From assembly GCA_027485995.1 (NCBI GenBank), contig JAIXPW010000046.1:1-58058 (forward strand): a DNA stretch of 58,058 nucleotides. The letters run 5' to 3'. The notes beneath the pieces were generated by a model. It had not been told where the DNA came from, ran no database searches, and saw only the letters and a program-made list of their open reading frames with translations. Position numbers and translations under genes: made by a program. Origin of the DNA: Verrucomicrobiaceae bacterium. GTDB lineage: Bacteria; Verrucomicrobiota; Verrucomicrobiia; Verrucomicrobiales; Akkermansiaceae. Each line of letters opens with the position of its first letter. The first letter of the stretch is position 1. Below are positions 7,872-17,142 of this stretch, one piece after another.

Positions 7872-9002
7872 ATGTTTTCCGTTCTCGCCACCGACCCGCA
7901 TTCCTCCGCCCGCCGGGGGATCATGGAGCTCGCCCATGGAACGGTGGAAACCCCGATCTTCATGCCCGTCGGCACCCAGGGCAGCGTGAAAACGCTCCAC
8001 CCGGCGGAAGTCGAGGAACTCGGTGCCCAGATCATCCTTGGCAACACCTACCACCTCTGGCTGCGGCCCGGCCACGAACTGATCCGCGATCTCGGCGGAC
8101 TCCACAAGTTCTCCACCTGGGACAAGCCGATGCTCACCGACTCCGGAGGCTTCCAAGTCTGGTCGCTGGCGAAGCTCCGGAAAATCACCGAGGAGGGCGT
8201 GCGTTTCAACAACCACCTCGACGGCTCCAAGATGCTCCTCACCCCGGAGCTCTCCATGGAAATCCAGGGAGCCCTCGGTTCGGACATCGCGATGCTCTTC
8301 GACGAGTGCCCGCCCTACCCCTGCGACAAGGACTACGCGGCAAAATCCCTCGCCATGACCACCCGCTGGGCCCGGCGCTGCAAGACCTGGGTGGAAACCC
8401 ACCAGCCTCGCTCCGGAGATGGCCGCCAATGCCACTTCGGCATCGTGCAAGGCTCGATCTACTCGGATCTCCGTGAACAGTCCGCGAGGGAACTGGTGGA
8501 CATCGGTTTCGATGGCTATGCCGTCGGTGGGGTTTCCGTCGGCGAGCCCGAGGAGGAAATGTTCCGCGCCATTGAGAATGCCGTCCCCTTCCTCCCGCTC
8601 GACAAACCCCGCTACGCCATGGGGCTGGGCACCCCACCGCAGATCCTCGAAATGATCGCCCGCGGGGTGGACATGTTCGACTGCGTGATGCCCACCCGCG
8701 TGGCACGACATGGCATGGCCTTCACCCTCGACGGGCCCATCCAGATCAAAAACAAGATCCACGAGCGCGACGAGCGGCCGATCTGTAAAAGCTCCCCGCC
8801 CCACGTCGCACGCTTCTCCCGGGCCTACCTGCGGCACCTTTTCCGGGCCGGGGAAATCCTCGCTTTGCGGTTGCTTTCCTACCACAATCTGCATTTCTAC
8901 CTGTCCCTCGCCGCCGGGGCCAGGGAGTCGATCGCTGCCGGGAACTTCCTCGAATTCAAAGACTCCTTCATCCGCCGCTACTCCAAGTCCGATTCCGCAT
9001 GA
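7872..9002 (+). CDS. tgt: Queuine tRNA-ribosyltransferase (tRNA-guanine transglycosylase)
   Basis: A 376-residue enzyme that exchanges G34 of His/Asp/Asn/Tyr tRNAs for the queuosine precursor preQ1. The general-acid Asp (DSGGFQVWSL, about residue 90), GLGTPP and nucleophile region VDMFDCVMPTRVARHG are intact. Unusually, the zinc site is lost: where the family has CxCxxC before the SRAYL segment, this protein reads ERPICKSSPPHVARFSRAY, with no Cys at any of the three ligand positions; only the downstream His (LSYHNLHFY) remains. The ATG at 7872 gives the normal length; a TTG at 7827 is a weaker option. The stop overlaps the yajC start (ATGA), as in the common tgt-yajC-secD arrangement. Confidence 0.94.
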   Translation: MFSVLATDPHSSARRGIMELAHGTVETPIFMPVGTQGSVKTLHPAEVEELGAQIILGNTYHLWLRPGHELIRDLGGLHKFSTWDKPMLTDSGGFQVWSLAKLRKITEEGVRFNNHLDGSKMLLTPELSMEIQGALGSDIAMLFDECPPYPCDKDYAAKSLAMTTRWARRCKTWVETHQPRSGDGRQCHFGIVQGSIYSDLREQSARELVDIGFDGYAVGGVSVGEPEEEMFRAIENAVPFLPLDKPRYAMGLGTPPQILEMIARGVDMFDCVMPTRVARHGMAFTLDGPIQIKNKIHERDERPICKSSPPHVARFSRAYLRHLFRAGEILALRLLSYHNLHFYLSLAAGARESIAAGNFLEFKDSFIRRYSKSDSA

Positions 9003-9358
9003 CTGCCTTCACCGCTTTTCTCACTTTCCTCGCCGATAATCCGCCACCCGCTGGGGCTCCCCAGAACCTCTTGCAACAGCTGATTGCCAGCCCGGCTACG
9101 CTGATGCTCGGCATGTTCACGATGCTCTACTTTCTCGTGATCCGTCCAGGGCAACGTCAGCGCAAGGAATTGGCCGCTCGTGTCGCGTCGCTTCAGCCAG
9201 GAGCAAAGGTCGTCACCACCTCCGGTATCTACGCCTTGGTTCACTCCATCAAGGAACGCTCGATTGTTCTGAAGGTCGCGGAAGGCACCATGATCGAATT
9301 CGACAAATCCGCCATCGCCAGCATCCAGCCGAAGGAGTCCGGCGAGGCCAAAAAGTGA
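8999..9358 (+). CDS. yajC: Preprotein translocase subunit YajC
   Basis: A 119-residue single-pass inner-membrane accessory of SecDF. A short N-terminal segment is followed by one transmembrane helix (TLMLGMFTMLYFLVI), then the family hallmark RPGQRQRKEL and the cytoplasmic segment LQPGAKVVTTSGIYALVHSI...IVLKVAEGTMIEFDKSAIASI. It overlaps tgt by 4 bp, so translational coupling is likely, and secDF follows after 43 bp. The gene order tgt-yajC-secDF is conserved in many bacteria and confirms the call. Confidence 0.95.
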   Translation: MTAFTAFLTFLADNPPPAGAPQNLLQQLIASPATLMLGMFTMLYFLVIRPGQRQRKELAARVASLQPGAKVVTTSGIYALVHSIKERSIVLKVAEGTMIEFDKSAIASIQPKESGEAKK

Positions 9359-9401
9359 TCGCTCGTCTCCTTTATTGATTTCCACCCACGCGCCCTATCC
9401 A

Positions 9402-11849
9402 ATGCCAAGTCTTATGCTCGCCGCCTCCTTTTTCCATCAAGCGCTGGACTACTTGAATGCCATGCTCAAGAACCCGGTCGCGCTCTTCCTGATCGGCTTG
9501 GTGCTGTTGATCCTGTTCTGCTGGTACTTCGCCACGGAAATTGAACGCCGCAAGCGCAACGTCGGGACCGCTCTCGTCGTCGGCGTTTCCGTGCTCTGCC
9601 TGCTGGCAGTCTTCCCGCCCAAGGAACGCCTCAAGGGAAGCATCGACATCGTCGGTGGCTCGTCCTTCTCCCTCCGCGTGCAGTCGCGCCTCTCGGAAGA
9701 CGGCGTCACCAAGGAACCCGTCACCGCCACCCAGATCGATCAGGCCAAGAAGGTCATCGAGCAGCGCCTCAACGGCATGGGCAACGCCGAACCGCTCATC
9801 TCCCAACAAGGAAGCGACGGCATCCTGCTCCAGATGCCGGGCATTGACCCCGAGGAATCCAAGCGCATCCGCACGATCCTCGAAAAGGTGGCCCATCTCG
9901 AACTCCGCCAGGTCCATCCTGACAACAGCCAACTGTCGCAGTCCAAGGAATTCGTTCCCGGTTACAAGCTCTTCAACCACAAAGTGAAGAACAGTGACGG
10001 CAGCGAGTCCTCCACTCCAATCCTTCTCAACCGCCGCGTCGCCCTCGGCGGTTCAGACATCAAGACGGCCGTGCCATCCTCCATGGCCGTCGGCACCGTG
10101 GACATCACCCTCAACTCCGCCGGTGAGGACAAGATGATCGAGTTGACGCGGAACATGAGGCCCAAGGCAGACCGCATCGCCATCGTCCTCGACGGCGAGG
10201 TGATCAGCGCCCCGGTCGTCGAGAGCGTGCCCTTGGGAAGACAATTCGTCGTCAACGGCTTGGACAAGCCCGGTGAGGCCGTGAACCTCGCCAACGCGCT
10301 GATGAACCCTCTTGAAAACCCGTTGGTGGTCGAGGAGGAGCGCACGGTTTCTCCGACTCTCGGTGCCGCCGTGGTTCAGCAGGGCATCTGGGCCGGTGTG
10401 CTCGGGCTGCTCCTGACCTTCGCATTCGTCCTCGTTTACTACCGCACCGCAGGTTTCGTCGCCTTGATCGGCCTGTTGCTGAACTGCCTCATGCTCTTCG
10501 GCGTGATGGCCATGCTCGGCTTCCCCTTCTCGCTGCCTGGCATCGCCGGCATCGTTCTCACCATCGGTGTCGCCGTGGATGCCAACGTGCTGATCAACGA
10601 ACGTCTGCGGGAAGAACTCGCCCTTGGCAAGTCGGTGAAGGCCTCCCTGGGTGCCGCCTACAACAAGGCCTTCAGCGCCATTTTCGACTCGAACATGACC
10701 TCGCTGATCACGGCGATCATCCTGCTCTGCTTCGCCAGTGCCAGCGTCAAGGGCTTCGCCGTCACCCTGACCATCGGCATCCTTTGCTCCCTGTTCTCCG
10801 CCATTCTGGCCACCCGGGTGATGTTCCTCTGGGGCACGGATCTCAACCTCCTCAAGCGCCTCTCATTCCTCAATCTCATCAGCTCGAAGAACTTCGACTT
10901 CATGGGCAAGAGGGTCCCCTGCATCCTGGTCTCCGTCCTGGTGACGATCATTTCCATCGGCACCTTTGCCGTGAAAAAGGAGCGCTCCCTCGGCATCGAC
11001 TTCACCGGCGGAACGCGAGTGCAGTTCCTGCTCGGTCAGGTCCAGATCCCGACGGCCGACGTTGAGAAGGCCCTGGTCGGACTCCCCCTCAACAAGGCGG
11101 TGTTCCCACAGGATGAAACCAATCCCACCTCCGGCAAACTGCTGACCATCCGTTGCGACTCCCGCGATGCCGACCTGGTCGAGTCCAAGATGCGCGAAGT
11201 CTTCCCGGCTCTGGGTGAAAAGGTCACCGACGCCGAGGGAACCCATTACAAGATCGATGCCAGCCGCGAGGAGGTTTCCGGTTATCTCGGTGGCAGCCTG
11301 CTGGTCAGCTCCATGCTGGCCCTGGGTCTCGGCCTGGTTGGCATCATGATCTACGTCACGATCCGATTCGAGTTCTCCTTCGCGATCGGGGCCTTCATTG
11401 CCCTCATCCACGACTGCGTCATCGCCGCCGGACTCGTGGTGCTGTTCGGCCATGAGCTGTCGCTCATCCACGTCGGCGCCATCCTGACGATCGCCGGTTA
11501 CTCGATCAACGACACCATCATCATTTTCGACCGAATCCGCGAAAGCTTCCACGAGCGTCGCGGAACCCTGTTGGAAATCATGAACGAGGCGATCAACGCC
11601 ACGCTCTCCCGCACCGTGCTGACGTCCACCGCAACCCTGGTCTGCGTGCTTGCGCTCGCCGTTCTGGGTGGAGCCGCCCTGCGCGATTTCTCGATCGTCA
11701 TCCTGATCGGAATCGTGGCCGGCACCTACTCCTCGATCTTCGTCGCCTCGCCGATCGTCTTCTGGTGGAGCAAGGGCAAGCACGGCCAGATGCGTCCCGA
11801 TGCACTCGACGCCAACCTGGCCGCCGAAGTCAGCACGCCGGGACACTGA
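9402..11849 (+). CDS. secDF: Fused protein translocase SecDF
   Basis: An 815-residue fusion of SecD and SecF that uses the proton motive force to help pull proteins across the inner membrane. The SecD half has an N-terminal helix pair, the periplasmic domain (ILLQMPGIDPEE..., GGSDIKTA, GEVISAPVVE) and the export helices with GIVLTIGVAVDANVLINERLREEL. The SecF half begins about residue 500 (FDFMGKRVPC, LGIDFTGGT) and ends with GYSINDTIIIFDRIRE and the last helices. Both D-x-N and N-D-T proton-path motifs are present. The ATG at 9402 is preferred over an in-frame TTG at 9375. Third gene of the tgt-yajC-secDF unit. Confidence 0.96.
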   Translation: MPSLMLAASFFHQALDYLNAMLKNPVALFLIGLVLLILFCWYFATEIERRKRNVGTALVVGVSVLCLLAVFPPKERLKGSIDIVGGSSFSLRVQSRLSEDGVTKEPVTATQIDQAKKVIEQRLNGMGNAEPLISQQGSDGILLQMPGIDPEESKRIRTILEKVAHLELRQVHPDNSQLSQSKEFVPGYKLFNHKVKNSDGSESSTPILLNRRVALGGSDIKTAVPSSMAVGTVDITLNSAGEDKMIELTRNMRPKADRIAIVLDGEVISAPVVESVPLGRQFVVNGLDKPGEAVNLANALMNPLENPLVVEEERTVSPTLGAAVVQQGIWAGVLGLLLTFAFVLVYYRTAGFVALIGLLLNCLMLFGVMAMLGFPFSLPGIAGIVLTIGVAVDANVLINERLREELALGKSVKASLGAAYNKAFSAIFDSNMTSLITAIILLCFASASVKGFAVTLTIGILCSLFSAILATRVMFLWGTDLNLLKRLSFLNLISSKNFDFMGKRVPCILVSVLVTIISIGTFAVKKERSLGIDFTGGTRVQFLLGQVQIPTADVEKALVGLPLNKAVFPQDETNPTSGKLLTIRCDSRDADLVESKMREVFPALGEKVTDAEGTHYKIDASREEVSGYLGGSLLVSSMLALGLGLVGIMIYVTIRFEFSFAIGAFIALIHDCVIAAGLVVLFGHELSLIHVGAILTIAGYSINDTIIIFDRIRESFHERRGTLLEIMNEAINATLSRTVLTSTATLVCVLALAVLGGAALRDFSIVILIGIVAGTYSSIFVASPIVFWWSKGKHGQMRPDALDANLAAEVSTPGH

Positions 11850-11892
11850 GGCGGTGATTGACCCGCAGCCCGGGGAACACCACCATGTTTCC

Positions 11893-12600
11893 ATGATCCG
11901 CCCCACCGCCCTCTTGCTGGCCGCTGCCATTGTTCCTGCTGCTGCCGAGACCGGGCAGCAGGAGGCGGACAAGGAAATCCCGATCGGCATTGAGGCGGTG
12001 ACCGGCTTCCGCTCCGAGTCGATCTGGCGCGGCTTCAAGCTGGGTGACCGGGTACTCGATTTCCAGCTCCAGGCGGAGATCGCACTCAGCAACGAATGGC
12101 GTCTGGATGTCGGCGGCCTCTACGCCACCGAAACCGGAGACGGAGACTTTTCCCAGTCCGCCTTGTTCGTGGATCTGATGCATGACACGGACCAGTTTTC
12201 CGCAGGCGTTTCGATCACCTTGCAGAGCTTCGATCAGGCGATCCTCAACGACGGCATCGACATCGCACCGAGCCTCACCTGGCACGCCACTAGGAATCTC
12301 GATGTGACGGGTGGAGCCGCCTACGACAGCGGTGCGGAGGCTCCCTATCTGTGGCTCGAAACGGAATGGTCGAAACCGGTGACCGACTCGTCATTCGTGG
12401 TTCTGAAGGCCGGAACCAGCTGGGTGGACGACTACTACGGGCGTAGTGGCTGGAACGATTTCTACGCCAGGGCCTCGTTCACCTACGCGATCAGCAAGTC
12501 GGTCTCGCTGACCCCATTTGTCGGCGTTTCGCTGCCAATGGAGGCGAGCAACGAGACCGAACGCCTCTTCGGAGGAGTCTGGTTCGAGGTGAACTTCTGA
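11893..12600 (+). CDS. Putative outer-membrane beta-barrel protein
   Basis: A 235-residue exported protein with a signal peptide (MIRPTALLLAAAIVPAAAET). The mature part consists of alternating beta-strand-like segments with aromatic girdles: IGIEAVTGFRSESIWRGFKLGD, LDFQLQAEIALSNEWRLDVGGLYA, APSLTWHATRNLDVTGGAAYDS, ASFTYAISKSVSLTPFVGVSLPM, and it ends in the aromatic FGGVWFEVNF, where a terminal Phe is typical of barrel insertion signals. The RSESIWRGFKL segment resembles the start of TorF/TIGR02001-type putative porins. It follows secDF after 43 bp and may be read through from that operon. Substrate unknown. Confidence 0.72.
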   Translation: MIRPTALLLAAAIVPAAAETGQQEADKEIPIGIEAVTGFRSESIWRGFKLGDRVLDFQLQAEIALSNEWRLDVGGLYATETGDGDFSQSALFVDLMHDTDQFSAGVSITLQSFDQAILNDGIDIAPSLTWHATRNLDVTGGAAYDSGAEAPYLWLETEWSKPVTDSSFVVLKAGTSWVDDYYGRSGWNDFYARASFTYAISKSVSLTPFVGVSLPMEASNETERLFGGVWFEVNF

Positions 12601-12612
12601 TCCGGCGCCGGA

Positions 12613-13434
12613 TCAAGGATTCTTCGGAGGAGCGGGCCGCTCCGGTTTCTCGGGTGGCCTTCCACCTTCCGCTGGAGCAGGCATGTCCTCCGGGGAAAGC
12701 TTCTTGTCGCCGTTCTTATCGAGCTTCTCGAACCGGTCCTCGAGGGCATCCTCCCCCATCTTTTCGGCAAAGGGTGCCTTCTGGAATTCCTCGAAGCTGA
12801 CCGATCCGTCCCCGTTGGCATCCAGACGGTGGAGCATCTGTCTGGGGTCCATCTCACCTCCCGGACCTCCTTTGGGAGGAGCGCCTTCCGGCCGGCCTTT
12901 TGGCGGACCTTCGGGACGGTCCTTGGGAGTGATCTGGCCGTCGCCATCACGATCCAGGCGTTTGAAGAGGGTTTCCTGCCGTTCTGCCGGAAGCTTTTGC
13001 ACGAAAGTCGCGGCCTTGAATTCCTCAAAACTCACCCCACCGCTGTGGTCGGTGTCCAGCTCGGGCAAACGCGGAAGTCCCTGTGGTCCTCCTTCGTTCT
13101 CACCAGCTGCCATTTTCCGAAGCTCCTCGATGGACACCGAGCCGTCACTGTTCTTGTCGAGCCGGTTGAAGAACTTGTCCCGCTTTTCCTCGGGGAGATT
13201 CTTGATCCTCTCCAGCGCGAGGAACTCCTCCTTCGAGATGGCACCATCGCCATTCGTGTCGGCCTTTTTCCAGAACTCGATCGGCTGGTGCTTTGGGCCG
13301 CGACGCTCGCCTTCCGGTCCCTGAGGCCTCTCCTTTTGAACTGGTGGCCCCTCTTCCGGGCGATCAGGAGCAGGCAGGGCGGAGGCTCCGAGCAGGGAAC
13401 CGGCGAATACCAGCGAAACGGGGATTGTCTTCAT
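12613..13434 (-). CDS. Exported protein with six EF-hand motifs
   Basis: A 273-residue exported Ca2+-binding-type protein with a signal peptide (MKTIPVSLVFAGSLLGASA) and a Pro/Glu/Gly-rich linker. Six EF-hand loops are visible: DTNGDGAISKEEF, DKNSDGSVSIEEL, DTDHSGGVSFEEF, DRDGDGQITPKD, DANGDGSVSFEEF and DKNGDKKLSPED. The fourth and sixth end in Asp instead of the usual Glu at loop position 12. Pro-rich linkers separate hands 4 and 5 and form the C-terminus (PEKPERPAPPKNP). Divergently oriented to metF, and convergent with the barrel protein gene (12 bp apart). Role in periplasm or envelope not known; calcium binding is inferred from the loops. Confidence 0.88.
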   Translation of the reverse strand: MKTIPVSLVFAGSLLGASALPAPDRPEEGPPVQKERPQGPEGERRGPKHQPIEFWKKADTNGDGAISKEEFLALERIKNLPEEKRDKFFNRLDKNSDGSVSIEELRKMAAGENEGGPQGLPRLPELDTDHSGGVSFEEFKAATFVQKLPAERQETLFKRLDRDGDGQITPKDRPEGPPKGRPEGAPPKGGPGGEMDPRQMLHRLDANGDGSVSFEEFQKAPFAEKMGEDALEDRFEKLDKNGDKKLSPEDMPAPAEGGRPPEKPERPAPPKNP

Positions 13435-13547
13435 GGGAGTTCAGCGTTTTGGTAACCCCGGTGACCGGGATCTTCGGGCAGTAAAACTCCGAAATCTCGG
13501 GGAAGTTTCGGCCTCCTGCGGAATTCACCCCACTTTCGTCCACCCCA

Positions 13548-14459
13548 ATGCACATTCTCGACCTGCTGCAGCGCCATCGCCCGAGCTTCTCCTTTGAGTT
13601 TTTCCCTCCCCGCACTCCCGCAGGCTGGGAAGAACTTTATGAAACGATCCGGGAACTTGAACCCCTTGGGCCGTCCTTCGTTTCCGTGACCTACGGAGCC
13701 GGTGGCGGAACCCGCGAACTGACGCACGACCTGGTCGTTCGAATCAAGCAGACCACCGCGATCCCGCCGGTGCCTCATCTCACCTGTGTCGGCCACACCT
13801 TTGCCGAACTGGACGCGCTGCTTGAGCGGTACGCGCAGGCCGGAGTCAGCAACATCCTGGCGCTCCGTGGCGACCCTCCCAAGGGCGAGACCGCCTACGA
13901 TTGGTCCAAGGGGGATTTCCGGCATGCGGCGGATCTGGTCCGCTTCATCAGGAAGTTCAATGCCAGCGGCCGCCATCCCGACCCGCGCGGCTTCGGCATC
14001 GGCGTCGCAGGCTTTCCGGAAGGTCATCCCGACACCCCCAACCGCCTGCTCGAACTCGATCACCTCAAGGCAAAGGTCGATGAAGGCGCGGACTACATCT
14101 GCACCCAGCTGTTCTTTGACAACCGAGACTTCCTTGATTTCCGCGAGCGTTGCGATCTGGCCGGCATCCGCGTACCGATGATCGCCGGCATCATGCCGGT
14201 CACCACGATTTCCGGCATGAAGCGCATGGCGGAGCTTGCCGCCGGGGCCCGCTTTCCGGCGAAGCTGCTGAAGGCACTGGATCGCGCACAGGGTGAGCCG
14301 CAAGCGGTCGAGCGCGTAGGCATCCACTACGCCGCCCAGCAATGCGCGGAGCTGCTGGACGCCGGCATCGACGGCATCCACTTCTACACGCTCAACAAGA
14401 GCCGCGTGACCCGCGAGATTTACGCATCCCTGGGTCTGGCGAAGACGTCCGCTTTCTGA
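13548..14459 (+). CDS. metF: Methylenetetrahydrofolate reductase
   Basis: A 303-residue flavoenzyme that reduces 5,10-methylene-THF to 5-methyl-THF for methionine synthesis. The N-terminal FSFEFFPPRT motif carries the catalytic Glu, followed by FVSVTYGAGGGTRELT, the folate-binding HLTCVGHT, NILALRGDPPKGE, FGIGVAGFPEGHPD, the FAD/folate region DYICTQLFFDN and VPMIAGIMPVT. It ends with GIDGIHFYTLNKSR. Length is standard for bacterial MetF. Its leader (13435-13547) contains a small GC hairpin (CCCGG/CCGGG at 13458-13470), but I could not recognise a riboswitch there. No Shine-Dalgarno; the start follows CCACCCCA. Confidence 0.97.
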   Translation: MHILDLLQRHRPSFSFEFFPPRTPAGWEELYETIRELEPLGPSFVSVTYGAGGGTRELTHDLVVRIKQTTAIPPVPHLTCVGHTFAELDALLERYAQAGVSNILALRGDPPKGETAYDWSKGDFRHAADLVRFIRKFNASGRHPDPRGFGIGVAGFPEGHPDTPNRLLELDHLKAKVDEGADYICTQLFFDNRDFLDFRERCDLAGIRVPMIAGIMPVTTISGMKRMAELAAGARFPAKLLKALDRAQGEPQAVERVGIHYAAQQCAELLDAGIDGIHFYTLNKSRVTREIYASLGLAKTSAF

Positions 14460-14477
14460 GAGTTCGGCACGAAGGCC

Positions 14478-16181
14478 TTACTCCCGGCGACGGCCCTTCA
14501 CATAGATGTCCTCGGCCTGACTGAGGGTGATGTCGTAGATGTTCCCCTCAATCGGGACCTCGATCGAGATGCGTTTGGTCACGGGATCAGGCTGGTAGAT
14601 CGCAGCCAGATCGGGAGCACGCGCAAACGAGTCACCCGGAATGGAAATCGTGAACTTGCCCTCGTATCGGAGGTTCTTGGAGAAGATCTCCATGCCCTGC
14701 TGGATCACCTGGCGGTTTGCCACGCCATCGGCCAACTGCTTGAACAGCCCACTGTCCTGATTGGTGGCTCCCTCCTTCCGCGGGGCTTCCGACGTGGAAG
14801 CGGCAGCATTCTTCAGGGTGAACTCGTTCTCGCTCTTGTCGGTGGAAAGCTCGTCGGTCGAGTTGTCTGATGCAAACACCGGTGCAAGTTCGCCAGTGGA
14901 CTTTCGGGTGACGGCACTCTGGATCTCCTGGTCGCTCGGGAGTCTCACCTTCATCTCTCCCTGAAGGGAAATAACGTCCTTCGATTTCATGGAGACCTTC
15001 TCCAATGACAACGAACCTGCGGAAGCCTTCATGAAGAAGGACCCCTCGCGGAAATCCAGCTTCCGGTAGCTGTTGAAGAGGTCAACGACCGAGAGCGCCT
15101 TGAAGAGGTGGATTCGCTCGCGAAGCGTGATGCAGTCCTCCCCGCTCATGATCACCTGACCTTCATAGGTCACGCCTTCGTTCGAATTGGTCGAACCACC
15201 CATCTTCAGATCGCAGGAGATCGATCCTTCGACGAAACCCTGAACCCGGGAAGGCAGCAGAAGCTCCAGGGCGACGCCCTTGAGACGGGCCGTGCCGCTC
15301 ACCACGGGACGGTCTCCTCCGGAAACCTTCACCCCCAACAACGAAACCGAACCTGGGGGTTTCTGGGAACCCTCGACCCTGGCGACGAACTCGCCCTTTT
15401 CGATCTGGATTCCATCCGGACCAATGAAGGCCGTCAATTCCACGATCTCGAGACCTTCCAGCCAGTTCTGGGTGAATGTGCCGCCCCGGAACTGAAGTCG
15501 GTAGCCTCCATCGGTGCGCTGGACGGTCATGGCACTGTTCTTGATCTCACCTTTGGCCGGCTCCGTCAGTCCTGCACGGATCTGGGGATTGAAGACCTTG
15601 GCGAATCCCCAGCGGAGAGTCGCATCGGAAACCTCAACCAAGGAAAGATCGAACTTGGCATAGTCCCTGAGGAATGACTCGGCGCGACGGGCTGCGGTCG
15701 CCGGATCGTCCGAGCCGGTCCGCACCTCCATGTCGAGCCTTTTGACCCGGATCGGACCCGGGTTCCAAACTCCAGTCAAACCGTCAAGCAGCCCCATTCG
15801 GCAACTGATGTTCGAGGCTTCGAATGCAGAGTAGTAGGCATCGGGTGTTCCAGCACAGGCGATCCGTCGAAGGTTGAACTCGCCACTCGTCCGCCTGAAA
15901 CCCTCGATCCTGCATTCGCCCGCCAACAGTTGGTTGCCGATCGCCTCACTGAGCTTTTTGGGGAAATCCTTCGCCTCAACCCGCTTGATGAGGTAGATCC
16001 AGCCTCCAACGCAGACCAGAAGCAGGAACAGCAAGACGCGGAACCCGATCCGGAGCAGGTGGAAAATGATCGAGCCTGCCCCCCCGCCGGACATCGAAAA
16101 ACGAAGCTGGAACCAAAAGCCCTGGCTCGAGACCCACTGGCTGAGACGATCGTTGAATGACTGAAGTTGTTCGCTTTCCAT
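14478..16181 (-). CDS. Membrane-anchored protein of unknown function (AsmA-like character)
   Basis: A 567-residue protein with a cytoplasmic N-terminus, one transmembrane helix (FRVLLFLLLVCVGGWIYLI, about residues 47-65) and a long periplasmic domain of beta-rich segments (CRIEGFRRTSGEFNLRRIAC, IRVKRLDMEV, ATLRWGFAKVFNP, YEGQVIMSGEDC). The pattern of repeated short beta strands resembles AsmA/DUF3971-type envelope proteins, but I cannot match a named family. A Ser/Thr/Glu-rich insert occurs about residues 430-475 before the final domain (RYEGKFTISIPGDSFARAPDL...). The ATG at 16181 and an in-frame ATG at 16205 are both possible. Divergent from scpA, convergent with metF (18 bp apart). Confidence 0.72.
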   Translation of the reverse strand: MESEQLQSFNDRLSQWVSSQGFWFQLRFSMSGGGAGSIIFHLLRIGFRVLLFLLLVCVGGWIYLIKRVEAKDFPKKLSEAIGNQLLAGECRIEGFRRTSGEFNLRRIACAGTPDAYYSAFEASNISCRMGLLDGLTGVWNPGPIRVKRLDMEVRTGSDDPATAARRAESFLRDYAKFDLSLVEVSDATLRWGFAKVFNPQIRAGLTEPAKGEIKNSAMTVQRTDGGYRLQFRGGTFTQNWLEGLEIVELTAFIGPDGIQIEKGEFVARVEGSQKPPGSVSLLGVKVSGGDRPVVSGTARLKGVALELLLPSRVQGFVEGSISCDLKMGGSTNSNEGVTYEGQVIMSGEDCITLRERIHLFKALSVVDLFNSYRKLDFREGSFFMKASAGSLSLEKVSMKSKDVISLQGEMKVRLPSDQEIQSAVTRKSTGELAPVFASDNSTDELSTDKSENEFTLKNAAASTSEAPRKEGATNQDSGLFKQLADGVANRQVIQQGMEIFSKNLRYEGKFTISIPGDSFARAPDLAAIYQPDPVTKRISIEVPIEGNIYDITLSQAEDIYVKGRRRE

Positions 16182-16281
16182 GAGTGATCTCTGTGACGTC
16201 GCCATTCAATCGGGACAATCACCGGCATGCGAGCCGAAATTTCCCTCGCTCACGTCCGGGTGTTTCCCTACCAAAACCGCT

Positions 16282-17058
16282 GTGGAAGCTGCCGATTACA
16301 AAGTCCGTCTTGAGATTTTCGAAGGTCCGCTGGATCTGCTCCTTTACCTCATCAAAAAGGACGAGGTGGACATCCACACGATTTCCATCGAGCGCATCAC
16401 GAGGCAGTATCTCGACTACATCGACACCTTCAAACTCCTGAACATCGACCTGGCATCCGAGTTCATCGTCATGGCGGCGAACCTGATGTATCTCAAGAGT
16501 CGGACCCTGCTTCCACGCCAGGACCAGCCCCCCGAGGAAGACGCCGAGGAGGACGACCCACGCTGGGAGCTGATCCGGCAGCTCATCGAATACAAGAAGT
16601 TCAAGGATGCCGCCGGATTCCTGTCGCTCAAGGAAATCGAACAGGAAGGGAGCTTCGAGCACCGGGCGGAAGTCGCGGAACCTGCCGCCGAGTCAACCAC
16701 CGCGCCCTTGGCCGAGGTTTCGATCTTCGACCTCATCCGTGCCTTTCAGAACGTCCTGAAGCGCTTCGAGGAATCCCACGATTTCGGTGACATCATCGAC
16801 GACCGATACACGGTGGCGGACAAGATCGAGTTCCTGCTCAACCATTTCGCCTGCGGTCAGGCTCGCAGGTTCGAAGACCTGTTCGAGGGTGCCACCACCA
16901 AAGCGGAAGTCATCGTGACCTTCCTCGCCGTTCTGGAGCTCATGAAGCTGAACCAGTTCATCATCCGCCAGACCCATCTGCTCGGTGAGATCGAAGTCGA
17001 GCGGCGGACGCCAGGCGCGGTTTCCAGCGACGAGGTGGACGAGGCAAATGTTGGCTGA
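16282..17058 (+). CDS. scpA: Segregation and condensation protein A (ScpA)
   Basis: A 258-residue kleisin subunit that links the two SMC heads in the condensin complex. The N-terminal hallmark YKVRLEIFEGPLDLLLYLIKK and DIHTISIERITRQYLDYID are followed by ASEFIVMAANLMYLKSRTLLP, an acidic linker (PPEEDAEEDDP) and the C-terminal winged-helix part (IEFLLNHF, AEVIVTFLAVLELMKLNQ). The GTG at 16282 starts just before the conserved domain; an in-frame ATG at 16180 would add ~34 residues unlike any ScpA N-terminus and would overlap the start of the divergent gene. scpB and smc are not nearby. Confidence 0.9.
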   Translation: MEAADYKVRLEIFEGPLDLLLYLIKKDEVDIHTISIERITRQYLDYIDTFKLLNIDLASEFIVMAANLMYLKSRTLLPRQDQPPEEDAEEDDPRWELIRQLIEYKKFKDAAGFLSLKEIEQEGSFEHRAEVAEPAAESTTAPLAEVSIFDLIRAFQNVLKRFEESHDFGDIIDDRYTVADKIEFLLNHFACGQARRFEDLFEGATTKAEVIVTFLAVLELMKLNQFIIRQTHLLGEIEVERRTPGAVSSDEVDEANVG

Positions 17059-17142
17059 GAAGCGGACCCCGCTCGAACGACTCAGAAGGAGATTTGTCGC
17101 CGGTCTTGCCGATCCACTCGCCCCACGGTGGGCGGGTTTGCC

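Noticed and set aside
13435..13547. Possible riboswitch in the metF leader
   Set aside because: Only a short CCCGG/CCGGG hairpin is visible; no SAM or SAH riboswitch core could be matched.
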